Of a stretch of 64,000 nucleotides of DNA, positions 47,479 through 58,072 are shown piece after piece; positions within the stretch are counted from its first letter, which is position 1, and the number at the start of each line of letters is the position of its first letter. Source of the DNA: Selaginella tamariscina (taxonomy: Eukaryota; Streptophyta; Lycopodiopsida; Selaginellales; Selaginellaceae); assembly GCA_003024785.1 (NCBI GenBank), contig PUQB01000111.1:1-64000 (forward strand), given 5' to 3'. The position numbers and the translations under genes are program-made. The notes under the pieces were generated by a model, which saw nothing but the letters and a program-made list of their open reading frames with translations, ran no database searches and was not told where the DNA came from.

Positions 47479-47672
47479 GTGTTCAAATGGGAAAGAGTGC
47501 GTCTTGCCTTCTCTGCTTCCATCAACCTTCTTCGTTTGGCCTGACGCATCCTCCTGACCAGCTGATGCTCGTTGTTCAAATGAGTTAATCCTAGCTCTTC
47601 TTCGGGCTGCAACTCTACTTGCTACGTGAACTCATCCATGTATACTATTTATCCCTCCGTGGTCACCACAAA
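47479..47672 (-). pseudogene. Family B 5' leader and Gag start
   Basis: After LTR copy 5 the minus strand has TGGTGACC (candidate primer-binding site) and then reads NNEHQLVRRMRQAKRRRLME (about 47510-47570), matching 41250-41310. It is interrupted at 47478. Confidence 0.55.
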
Positions 47673-48242
47673 TGGTCATCGGGGACTTTGCAGGCTAGAT
47701 GTGGTGCTTCTTATGAAGCTTTGGTGGTCGCCAGGACGCTGTGGGTAGTGTCCAATCTGGGGGTCCACATTGGTAAGCTGGCCTTACCTTGGGAGTACTG
47801 GAAGGTGTTGAATGGCCTCTACCAGATGCCACGAGGGTCCGTGTATAGGTGGGAGTTCTTCTGGAGCAAAGCTGCCGCCTGTGGCAGAGTACATTGTTGC
47901 TCCAGGAGCAGAGCAAGAGAAGAATCACCAAAGAGAGTGAACAGAAGGAACATGTATTTATATATAGTGCCTGCTTGACTATAAACTACTTCAAAAAGGT
48001 GAAGCAAGATACAAGATGAAAACTCCACTAGAAGGACCCTAACCCACTACTAGCCCCTACTTATATAGTGGGTCACTAGCGCTAAACCCTAGGTACAATT
48101 GGCACTCTCTCACTAATTTGCCGCCATGTGTTAGAGTCCTGTTTGTCACATTTATGTGCCTCCCTCACGCGTGCTATCTTGAGCACCCTTGGTAGTTGAT
48201 CCAGACGATTAGATCTACGCTTGGTTACGCCGCTGCCTAACA
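47673..48242 (-). repeat. Family B LTR copy 5
   Basis: In reverse complement TGTTAGGCAGCGGC...CGATGACCA, with the TATA box near 48061-48068. It is the 5' LTR of the 6.8-kb unit ending at copy 4. The sense-upstream flank (48243-48320) still resembles the end of a 3' ORF, so a further tandem unit once lay there. Confidence 0.85.
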
Positions 48243-48372
48243 ATGTTGCCATCAGTCTGTATCTACGATACCTTCCTTGCTTGGCACTTCATCCCATCAC
48301 TCATGTATTATGGTTTTGACAGTGGTCAAACCACTGTCAACTAGTTTTGGTGGTATTCTCTATTAGTATGGC

Positions 48373-49075
48373 TTTTGACAGCGATCTACACCCTATAGCA
48401 TTCACTCACACAAGTTCATGGCTGCGGGATTAACTATGAGATTCATGACAAGGAACTTCTAGTTATCGTGGATTGCTTCCAAGAGTGGCAAAGATTTCTT
48501 GAAGGCTCCCTACACAAGTAATTGTCTTCACTGATCACCAGAATTTGGTTTACTTCTCTCAGGCTCAAGTTTTGAATCAACATCAAGCTCATTGGATCCA
48601 TCAATTCCTCTCTCGATTCAACTTCAACATTAAGTATCGACCCAAGTCAATCCAACACACTTTACGATGAGCATTTTGCCACATGCTGGTGACATCAAAT
48701 TTGACCAACAAAAGCAAGTGGTACTTGTTCTCGAATGCCTCCAAGCACTTGCTATTCATGTTGCACCCTTTGTCTCTGGCCTTCTTGACATTATCCGGTT
48801 TGAACTTGTCTTTGATCTCTGACTCAAGATATCTTCAGTCACCTCGCAGGTAACACTTTGTCAATCTCACAAAACTATATAATCTGTTTCGATTTGCCAA
48901 CAGTCTGCTTCTCTATAATTATATTCCATCGGCTGACGCTCAACTTCAATGTGTGTAGTTTCATCATGACACTCCACTTGCTAGTCACTTTGGCGTTATG
49001 AAAACAGTAAAACGAATGTTAGGATCGTAGTTACATATGTAGAAGATCTCTAATTATGTTTATTTCATGGCACAT
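48373..49075 (+). pseudogene. Ty3/gypsy remnant: RNase H and integrase zinc finger
   Basis: The plus strand reads [20 protein letters not shown] (RNase H Glu), VFTDHQNLVYF (Asp) and HWIHQFLSRFNFNIKYRPKS at 48435-48650. After stops it reads FHHDTPLASHFGVMKTVKRM and KISNYV (48960-49070), the H2C2 region of integrase. It resembles family A (RNase H NYKIHDKELKAIV) but differs in sequence. Its left end adjoins family B debris. Confidence 0.75.
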
Positions 49076-49530
49076 ATAATGGGAAAAACACAAAAAAAGT
49101 ATATATTGTGAAAAACGAAAGTCGGATGGAATATAGAAGTACAAGTCATTATCGTAATACGAATGATCACTATCACAATACGATGTTTGAGGCGGAGTAT
49201 GACATACTAGGATAAGGATAAGAAGGAGTTACAGTAACTGAATGGATAAGGCTAAGAAGAAGTTATGATAACTACTAGTACGGGACCAAGGGTACGAGTA
49301 TAAATAGACCAGACTAGGACTAAGAAGTTATCCCGAGTATACTGTAATATTATACTATGTGCCGTGTGTGCAGACATAATATAAGTTTCCTTCACTCTCA
49401 ATACAACTATTTCTTACTTTGACTTTCTGCTTTTTGTATACTTTTTCTTATCTCAGTATTGTGATGGGATCTGCAGTACTGCTATCTACTTCATACTTTG
49501 CCATCCTTACCCTTTCTCGACCTTCTAAAG
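49076..49530 (+). other. Promoter-like AT-rich segment, possible LTR remnant
   Basis: A TATA box in GAGTATAAATAG (49297-49308) and repeated GGATAAGGATAAGAAGGAGTTA-like motifs (49212-49270) suggest part of an LTR. No TG...CA ends or target duplication were identified. Confidence 0.25.
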
Positions 49531-50650
49531 TCTGAATATGCATGTTGTAACTAAAATGGGCATGGCTATAGTCCCATTTCCTAATAATAGCAATTTTAGC
49601 TATTTAATTAGCATTTTCTAATATTAAAAAATATTCTTTAGAATATATGTTTGAAAACAGAATATTTTTTTAGAAATATTTATTTTTGTATTCGACCCTT
49701 TAATAAATTATAACATTCATTGAACAAAAATTAATAACATTATAAAAGTAAGAAACTATTAAATTATATAATATATTGCCTAATATAACAATTAAGGAAG
49801 AGCATAAGAGGTACATTATATAAATATTGATGTTGTTATTAAAATATTAATATTTAAATATAACATTATTAATTAAAAATTTGTAGTAGTAATAATATAT
49901 ATATTAAAATCCTATAATAATATAGTCAATCTTCCATATCATTTTTTAAATTTATATAGTTAAGTAAACAGTTTGGTACTATTATTAAAGAGTTTATAAT
50001 AATTAAGAATATTAAATATATGATATTTTATAATTTTGTAATTGCTTTAAGCTTCAGAAAATATACATTCCCTTGCAGTTTTGTTAATTGTGACTTTATC
50101 AACGCTTCTTGACATCCACCCATATCGAATGGATTTAACATTTATAAAACATGCTTAGTCTTTTTGATTGGGAGACCATGTTTTCTTTAGGCATCCATTA
50201 TATCTTTCGCTCTCTTCTCGTGTCGCCTTTTTTGTGGTTTGAACCATGCAACCTTAAACAATACTATTTTTTGTGATTACTTCAGGTGTGTCGATAATTT
50301 GACCCATCCAAATAGGTTAATTATATGACGCATCTGGAGTAATGAAACCATCATTAGTTTTTGAAGATCTTGGCAGCAATCAAAGTATGCTTTAGGTTTT
50401 TGGTTCCTTTGTCCAACAAAGTGTGGGGTTTTGCACTTCCACATCACTACTGGCTTCTATGTCGTCTGTGCTCAGTGATGTCATTTCAATCTCCTCTCGC
50501 CACCTTGTTTTAGGCCAAAAAGGGTGTTGCAATTCTGTACTTGTGACAGTAGGCCCTTCCAACTCTCGAACAATAGTCTCCTAATAGTCGACCATATATA
50601 TGTGTACTAATATAATATTGCAATGTGTACGATTTTCATTTGTTAACACT
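49531..50650. other. AT-rich DNA with a MITE end and decayed coding trace
   Basis: At 49537-49565 lies one end of the MITE family seen at 4983 (ATGCATGTTGTAACTAAAA then TGGGCATG). The minus strand from 50590 to 50180 reads as fairly continuous protein-like sequence (ELEGPTVTSTELQHPFW, IWMGQIIDTPEVITKN) with about four stops. This may be an old gene or transposon remnant; I do not recognise it. Confidence 0.3.
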
Positions 50651-51080
50651 TTATCTTTTCTCTCATGCATACACACCATGCATGATCCATAATATGTACT
50701 GATGTTACAATATTATGTAATATGTATAATGTATATTTGTGTATAACACTCACTCCTTTCATACATAAACACCATGCATGATCCATCCTAACCCTAAACC
50801 CTAAACCCTAAACCCTATGTAACACATTGAATTTACACATGTAATATGTAATATGTATGTATGTCTGTGTGTATACACGTGTGTATGTATATGTGTACTA
50901 ATATATCCAATGTGATGAATTTAATTTGTTAACACTCTCACTCTTCTCTCATACATACACACTATGCATGATCCATGTAAATATGTACTGTCTCTCTTCT
51001 CTCAAACATACACACCATGCATGATCCATAATATGTATTGTCACTCTTCTCTCATACATACACACCATACATGATCCTAT
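50650..51080. repeat. Irregular tandem repeat (five copies)
   Basis: The phrase CATACACACCATGCATGATCC with flanking TCTCTC and AATATGTACT recurs at about 50670, 50770, 50955, 51010 and 51060, spaced 50-180 bp apart. Confidence 0.75.
50787..50818. repeat. Interstitial telomere-like repeat (CCCTAAA)n
   Basis: About four CCCTAAA units sit inside one copy of the surrounding tandem repeat. Two further units are at about 18232-18246. This is the plant-type telomere motif. Confidence 0.85.
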
Positions 51081-51419
51081 ACTCTGTCTCTCTAATATTA
51101 ATATGTACTAATATGTATGTATGTCTATGTATATAATACTATGTGTGTATATATGTATCGTTGCACGTGAAACTTTAACACTCTCATGGACACACACGTG
51201 TTAAACCCTGCATGATATTTATTCTTGGGGTGTATGTGATACACCCACGCACACGCACACGCTGATAATATAATGAAAGAATATTCGTTTAGGGTGAATC
51301 ACTAGTTTAATCTTTTTAGGGTTTAAGTATATTTTTAGAAGGAATATTCGATTAGGGTTAATATATATTCTATTCCTTTTAGGGTTTAAGTATATCCTAG
51401 GGTTTGTAAGGCGGCGGCG

Positions 51420-51793
51420 GTAAATCTCCTTCTCTCTCTCACATAGGTGAGATCTCTCTCTCTCACACGCAACTCCTCTGAGTTTATTTATTTATTTATA
51501 TATTTATATGTATGTGTATCTTAATAATATTATTTAGATCTCTATCTCTTGCACACACGCACACTCGTATATATATACACACACACACACAACATATATA
51601 TATACACACACACACATATATATATATATCTGTGTGACACAGATATATATATATATATATATATATCCTTCTCTCTCTCTCTTCTCTATAATCTCTATCT
51701 CTCGCACACACACGCACACTTGTATACATATACACACACAGATATATATATATATATATATATATGTCTGTGACACAGATATATATATATATA
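51420..51793. repeat. Dense compound microsatellites
   Basis: (CT)n, (AC)n and (AT)n runs alternate, with two related 120-bp copies, each passing from TCTCTATCTCT through CACACACGCACACT to an AT run. CTGTGTGACACAG (51630-51643) is a small near-palindrome. Open frames here are repeat artefacts. Confidence 0.9.
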
Positions 51794-52765
51794 GATTAAT
51801 CCCGCTGCTATATGGTTAGCCCCTTGGCGGCAGGATTAATCCCGCCGCTATATGGTTAGCCCCTCAGCGGTAGGATTAATCCCGTCGCGTATGCATGCCC
51901 TGCACAGAATCGGGCGGGATTTATCCCGCCACCAAAGGCCTGCCTGAAGGGCCAAGGTAGCGGGATTAATCCCGCCGATTCTGCACAGGGCATTGGCGTC
52001 CGGCGGGATTAATCCCGCGCCTAGGGCCCGAGTGAAGGGCTGGGCAGCGGGATTAATCCCGCGCCCTGCGCGGAATCGGGCGGATTAATCCGCCGCCAAG
52101 GCCTGCCTGAAGGGCCTAGGCGGCGGGATTAATCCCGCCGATTCCGCAAGGGCATTGGCGTCCCGGGATTAATCCCGCCGCCTAGGCCCGAGTGAAGGGC
52201 CTGGGAGCGGGATTAATCCCGCTGCCCTGCGCGGAATCGGGCGGGATTAATCCCGCCGCCAAAGGCCTGCCTGAAGGGCCTAGGCGGCGGGATTAATCCC
52301 GCCCGATTCGCGCAGGGAATTGGCGTCCGGCGGGATTAATCCCGCCGCATAGGGACCGAGTGAAGGCCCTGGGGCGGGATTAATCCCGCCGAGCCTTCAA
52401 TGCCTGTTGGAGGAATGAATCCCGCCACCCTTCCTTTTTCTCCATTGGTGAGTCGGACCAATCCCAAACGTTTCTGTCTGAGACGTAGAAGGTTTACAAC
52501 ATACCAATGGAGAGAACTGGGAAGGGTGGCGAAATTCATTTAACCATCCCTTACATGGTGGGCGAGATTAATCCCGCCTCCTTTCTGGAGTCACTGAAGG
52601 GGTGTGAAATAAATCCTGCCCAGTTCTCTCTGAGACCGAGAAGGGTGGCAAGATTAATTCCGCACTCCCGTTCAAGGCCTCCAGAAAGGTGGCGAGATTA
52701 ATCCCGCCCACTCTTTCAGGAGGCATTGAAGGGGTGGCGAGATTAATCCCGCCGCACCTTCCATG
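51794..52765. repeat. Palindromic satellite array, core GGCGGGATTAATCCCGCC
   Basis: The 18-bp perfect palindrome occurs exactly at 52122, 52240, 52286, 52329 and 52373, with ten or more near-copies. From 51934 to about 52400 it is arranged in a higher-order unit of about 164 bp (starts near 51934, 52098 and 52261), each with four palindromes separated by spacers AAGGCCTGCCTGAAGGGCC, GATTCCGCGCAGGGCATTGG, CCTAGGCCCGAGTGAAGGGC and CCCTGCGCGGAATCGG. The second and fourth spacers are inverted versions of each other, so longer nested palindromes form. The first two units (51794-51880) are a 41-bp variant with CTATATGGTTAGCCCC. From 52400 the copies are sparser and lose symmetry (GAGATTAATCCCGCC). 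GC content contrasts sharply with the flanks. Confidence 0.9.
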
Positions 52766-53054
52766 TGAATATATATGTGTATTAGTATATATAAGTTGCA
52801 TATCTCATTTTATTTACTTTTATCATCTTATCATAATATTTCGAGTAAAAGCTAGGAATCTATGTAAAACTGTCCAGAGCTCACTGTGGTGGTTCTAAAA
52901 CGAAATGTTATCTTTCTTTTGCACTAGCACAAATGTGAGCTTTGGACAGTTAATTCCGTCTACTTCTCTCTGTGTATTATTTTTGTATATTCGGGTTTAT
53001 ACAAGTGTGTGTGCGTTTTTATATGATTTGTATTCATAGTGTATTATTTTGCAG

Positions 53055-56000
53055 AAGGACGATTTAATTAAACAAGGAGATCGAGTCATTAGTATGGAGT
53101 CGTCGTCAAATTCTGGGTAAGAATTAAAATAAAATCTGTTATACTCGGATACTTGAACTAATCATTTTTGTATTCAGATGTGGAATTGAGGTGACATTAA
53201 AGACGAGAGCAGGAGAAGAGATGGGCAGGGGGATTCTGGAATCAACTTGGCCATATTTCAAACTAAACGGGAAGCGCATTGGAACAACCATGGTTGCTGT
53301 CAAACTAACCTCTGTCACATCGCATGGACAAGCAAAACAATGGAAAGTGGGTTGCTAGTCAAGCATCCGAAAGCATGCTGTGAACCCAGATTGACGATGC
53401 TCGACACATATGCCTTGTTCCATCCAATGTCACGTTCTCGGATCCAGAGGTCGCCAGTTACAACATTAATTTCGGGTGGTTTTGTCGACTTGTGGATAAT
53501 GACGTTCACGTGTTCACTAATGATGTTGACCTTGGAGTTCTTCTTCAACTCAACGAAAGCCCATCTATGGAGGGGATCCATCTGGATGTCTACTTCGAAG
53601 ATCTTCAGACTCATCGAGTAGGTGTATTGTCAGGAGATATTGCTTCACAATACAGAAAATCAGCAAGTGGAGCAATCGTCCCTCTTCACATTGAAGAAGA
53701 ACACAGCGACATCATAAGGAGATTGAGAGGGTGGCTTGGTCTCAGGTTCTTTACAGATCACGTTCAATTTGCTTAGCAAATTTCGGGAGCTGGAAGAGTG
53801 TGCCGAGAACATTAGAACAGCATCAATCGGGGATCACACATGTTGATTCGGATCGTAAAGAAAATCATATCGTTTTGTCAGCTGCACCTGTGGCATCCAT
53901 GCTGCAATAAGCCACAAGGAAATGATGTTGGATGATAGGATTTATTGTAGGGTTAAATATTGCAGCGTCAACCCAAACTTCAATTACAGGCCACTCAATC
54001 AGGAACGTGTAGCTGAGCTCATGGAGAAGATGAAGGACGACAATTCTTACACCGTTCCACATAATGCTGTTTTTGCGCATACTACGAGAGAACAAAGGCG
54101 CTGACAAAGTGTGGATCACAACACCGGAACAAATGAGGAAGGTTCAGACGGAGAATAAAAATCAGTTAAGTACTACATCATTAGTGGCCAGCACACAATA
54201 ACGGCAGCCCAACGACTTCTCGACGAACACAACAAAGGAACGATGGCAACAAAACTTTCCGAGCATACCCGTGAGAAGCTGAAAAAGATCGGCGTTTTTA
54301 GCGAAGCCGAATCTCACAATCGAGCAGTACCATAAGTTATCGGCGGAATGGGACGCTGCAGACACCAACCACTACAACAGCAAAATATGGGAGAAGTTAA
54401 ACACACGCGAGCCGTGTGGGAATCTCTTCAGCGACCACAAAGAGCTACCGCAGGGAATACACAATCTGCGGATACCGGGTAAGCAAATTGTTTGGGCGGG
54501 ATTTATCTCGCCGGTATATTAATCTGTCTTTTTTCTCAGAGAGTTGAAGAAATTGTAGCAGTTGATTTTGCCCAGGTGGGCGGGAAGGAAACATCCTTTT
54601 GATGATGTTGATTTCTTGTCCCGAGGATAGGATCTTTGCAAATGGTTGGGGATTATGGAATCCTTTGCAAAAGGAACACTGAAGAAGAAGCAGACAAGTG
54701 AAGTGGAGCCCTCAGAGAAGTCTGCAAAGAAACCCAGTAAGACGCCGAAGGCTAAGTCTGTTCAATCTATAAAGGATGTAGACAACGATTTCAAGCTCAC
54801 ATGGTTGAAGCCTTTAAATGGAACAACGATGGAGGAGATGGAAGTCTTGGCTGATTTGGTGATTGATGGCAAATTACAAATTAACAACAGCAGCCCACCT
54901 CTCCTTTTCATCTCAAGGCAATGGAGTTGAAGACGGTCAGGCACTTCAAGGAGTGGTTGGGAATACACTGCCACAAACTGGGTTGGATTTCGCTTCAACA
55001 TACGAAGAGGTCAGCAAATATTTGCATGTGACGATATGCTTGTCGAATGGGTGAATCAATCGGAAGATCTGGGCAAGAATCTATTGCACGCCAACGCCAA
55101 AAAGGAGAACATTGGATGACGCCTTCTCTTATGGCAGTCCTTCAGCAGCGGAGAACCGAGTTGAACCTTATAAAGGAGGATGCTACGAATCACGACAAGC
55201 CCTACAGATGTTTGTTGTTGGATTCGGAGACTTTATGGGGTACATCACTGCTTGTAGGAAACCGTTTCAATTGTTCGTGATGGATCGGCGGGTGTCAAAA
55301 AATCTTCGACAGACAGGACACTAGAGGATTTGGTGGAGAAACTTAGCCGTGCAAGCATGTACAAAGAAGGTATTTATTATTGAATTCATACTTGCACTCT
55401 TGACTGATATCTACTTTTCAGGTATTTATTTCTTGATTCTTGCTCATGTCACCGATACTTTGCCTTCTCCTTTGCCAAGAGGAAAACATCGTTGACAGGA
55501 ATTTTATATGAATGATGCTGATCCGAAGTGCATTGAATTCGGTTGTTCACTTGGTTGTTAGGAATGCGCCAAACATTTCAAACTTCCAAATGACTGGCCA
55601 GGCATCTGTTTGCACTCCAACGGCCCTGAACCTCCATCCGATACACCGATAGGTGAGAGTGACGTATTCGGCAATGTACGTTATCCAAACATCACAAGTC
55701 AAGCGGCACGGAGCATCGTCAACTTGATCAGGGGTCCTCACAGTGATGCGTGGGTTTTTGACTACTGCACTAGGGGTCCGTCTTGAAGGAGTGTTACCTT
55801 CGGCATACATGTGTATTTGCCGTTGAAAAGGATAAGACCATGGTTGAGGACCTGAACAAGTGGATAGATAGGTTCTCAACTGACTACCCCAACGAATCCA
55901 TAAAGGAGTATTTGAGAAAGTTCCCTCCAGATAAGTGCGATAGCTCTGAAGACGAATCTGGTTCAATGTCGGAGTCTGAGGACGAACTTCAATCAGATAT

Positions 56001-56165
56001 TAGACCGGAAGTTATCTCGAGGAGTACAGAACATTCGCACACTCCATTACCCATGGAAACATCAATAGAAGATACAGAAGATCTTGAACCATCTCACAAG
56101 CGGCTTAGACCTTCTTCGCCTCACTCAGAAGGTAATAGCGAAGAAGAATTGTTAATGAATTCTTA
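53055..56165 (+). pseudogene. Gene with ParB-like and methyltransferase-like domains, frame-disrupted
   Basis: Exon 53055-53117 (KDDLIKQGDRVISMESSSNS) joins across a GT-AG intron to 53178 (GIEVTLKTRAGEEMGRGILE, LNGKRIGTTMVAVKL). SDPEVASYNINFGWFCRLVD, FTNDVDLGVLLQLNE and VGVLSGDIASQYRKSASGAI follow (53445-53690). A ParB/sulfiredoxin-like part spans about 53970-54250: YRPLNQERVAELMEKMKDD, then YYIISGQHTITAAQRLLDEH, whose GQHxxxAA fits the GxHRxxA motif. An intron at 54480-54540 holds a near-copy of the satellite palindrome. A Lys/Ser-rich linker follows (54646-54770). Near the end SDAWVFDYCT, G, SVLKECYLRHTCVFAVEKD (55733-55833) resembles motif I of DNA methyltransferases (VxDxxxGxGS...AVExD), with one base out of frame. 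No DPPY motif was found. The C-terminus is acidic and ends at 56165. At least six frame breaks occur. Whether it is a host gene or transposon gene is unknown. Confidence 0.5.
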
Positions 56166-56232
56166 GAGTGACGAATAGTTGTAAATGAGTGTAACATAAG
56201 GCATTTTTGTATATTTCGTTTATATTTGTACA

Positions 56233-57412
56233 GAAAATAAATTCTCAAGGATTAATGAAGCTTTTAGTTCAAACATGGGTCACACATTAACAAGGTAAAT
56301 AATATACCTTGATAATTTTAAGGTCAGCTAATTATCATTTTGCAGATGTAATGAAACAATTGAGAACATGGATTTTCAGCATTGGCATGAGGTAAGAGAG
56401 GGGTTTGGCGACAATTTCTTGTGCCACATGTCAGAATGACAGAGTTCATGCAGGAAATGGATAATAATGCAGCTCAAAACATCGTTACCATGGGGGCCAC
56501 TTCAGTTTTTTCATCATCATTTTTATTGGCTTCAGTTCCGAAATCAATTTCTTCAGCGCATGCAATATCTGAATCTTGTAAGGATGATGTACAATTAAAT
56601 GATGAAGGGATAGGCAACGAGATAGTGGCAACGGATAAATGTGAAAGGGAGCAAACAAGTGATTTGCAAAGTATTCAAGAGGCAACGCTATCCATGTTAC
56701 TCATGGCCATATTGTGTTGTTGGATGTCAATGGTGTTCTGCTTCATCGACAAAGGCCCGAGGATAGGAAAAAAGAAATCAAACAAGGAGATTTCATTCCT
56801 TGTCATGGTAAATTTCGATATGATATTATTTTTCGTCCAGGGTTGGATCGTCTCTTTCAAAAGCTTAAGGAGATGGGTGCGCTTGTGGGGATTTGGTCAT
56901 GCATGCAGATTCATAACTTAACACCGCTGTTGAATTTGCTTAAGAAACATTGTAGTGTTGCAGAAGAGGTGATTCGTAAAGATTGGATTTTTGACCAGCG
57001 AATGTGTTATAAACCTCTCGAATTTCACAATATAAGAAAGGAAAGCAAGCCATACTTCTTCAAGAATGAAAGAATAATTGGGACTCATGGGGAGATCAGT
57101 CGCTTAAGGATAATGAAGAATGCACATATCTTAGTAGTAGACGACTCTCCTCAGAAGGCTATGCTCAACCAAAACATTGCTTGTATTCATCCAATCACTT
57201 TCGATCCATATTCTGATACCGATATCATGGATGAGCTAGTGAACTACTTGGATACGTGCCTCAGAAAGAAGAATCTCGAAAATTTTTGTGAGCAGTATCC
57301 ACCGTATCATACATTTCCTGAAGCTTTTCTTTCTCGTGATTTTGAATTTTATAAAATGAAGGATAGCAACCGGGCGCTTTATAATATTATTCTTAAGGAA
57401 CGTCATTTTTAG
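56233..57412 (+). CDS. FCP1/NIF-type HAD phosphatase-like protein
   Basis: HAD enzymes of the FCP1/SCP group dephosphorylate proteins such as the RNA polymerase II tail. Exons by eye are about 56233-56294, 56346-56391, 56454-56577 and 56682-57412. The last intron (56578-56681, GT-AG) restores one frame and gives 306 codons from the ATG at 56275. Motif I is IVLLDVNGVLLHR: the nucleophile Asp is kept, but the second Asp of DxDx(T/V) is Asn. FRPGLDRLFQKLKEMGALVG and IWSC (motif II region) follow, and motif III is ILVVDDSPQKAMLN. The N-terminal 60-70 residues are low in complexity. This is the only multi-exon gene here that I can read without a frame break. Asn at the acid/base position may lower or abolish phosphatase activity. 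Confidence 0.65.
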
Positions 57413-58072
57413 ATGAGCCTTTATGCAGACCTGGTCTTATTACATCTTATGTATTAACAAGGATGGCAACTCCCAATTGCATTCGTGAGAGTGTTAGTGT
57501 GGTGGCAACAACATCAAGATATTGACCAAAATGATTTGATTAATCCGGAGAGTGATGATTTAGACAAAATGAGGAGATTTCTGTATGGTTAGGAAGAAAG
57601 TATTTATAAATAAATTAACATGTTGATAAGAAAATGATTTCATTTGTAATTATGTTTGATAGTATTTCTTCATTATTGTAAACTATTTTTAGAATAATAT
57701 GAATATTCTAAGATATTTTAGGAATATTCCTTACTAAGTAAGGTTATTGAAGGATTAATTAATTAATTAATTAATATTTAAGGCTTAATTACATATTAAT
57801 TAAATGATTAATTAATAATTAAAACTTAAGTATTAATTAGTAATTTATTTTATATTCCCATTTTCACGTATCATGCCCACTTTAGTTACAACGTGCATGA
57901 CTTGTTCTTTATCTCATTTCCCTTATTCTATAGACCCTTAATATGGGTGGGTTGTCGATGGTGACCATTGCTATGATTTAGTCCATAGGATTTTCTTTGT
58001 TCAACATATGGCAACCATGAAGCGATGGTCATATTAGTAAGTAACTAACAATGTGTTGTAGAATGTACCAAG
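57413..58072. other. AT-rich intergenic DNA with a MITE end
   Basis: At 57866-57898 the reverse complement reads ATGCACGTTGTAACTAAAG then TGGGCATG, one end of the MITE family at 4983. Its partner was not found. The rest has no gene. A family C 5' LTR would be expected before 58073 but no TG...CA boundary could be set. Confidence 0.4.

Noticed and set aside
49017..49040. LTR start at TGTTAGGATCG
   Set aside because: Integrase H2C2 sequence (VKRMLGS...KISNYV) reads straight through this point, so it is coding remnant and not an LTR boundary.
51496..51819. Several overlapping open frames on both strands
   Set aside because: They translate dinucleotide repeats (YIYIYI, HTHTHT) and have no gene-like composition.
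51794..52765. CRISPR array
   Set aside because: Repeats are near-perfect palindromes with repeated, not unique, spacers, and the genome is eukaryotic.
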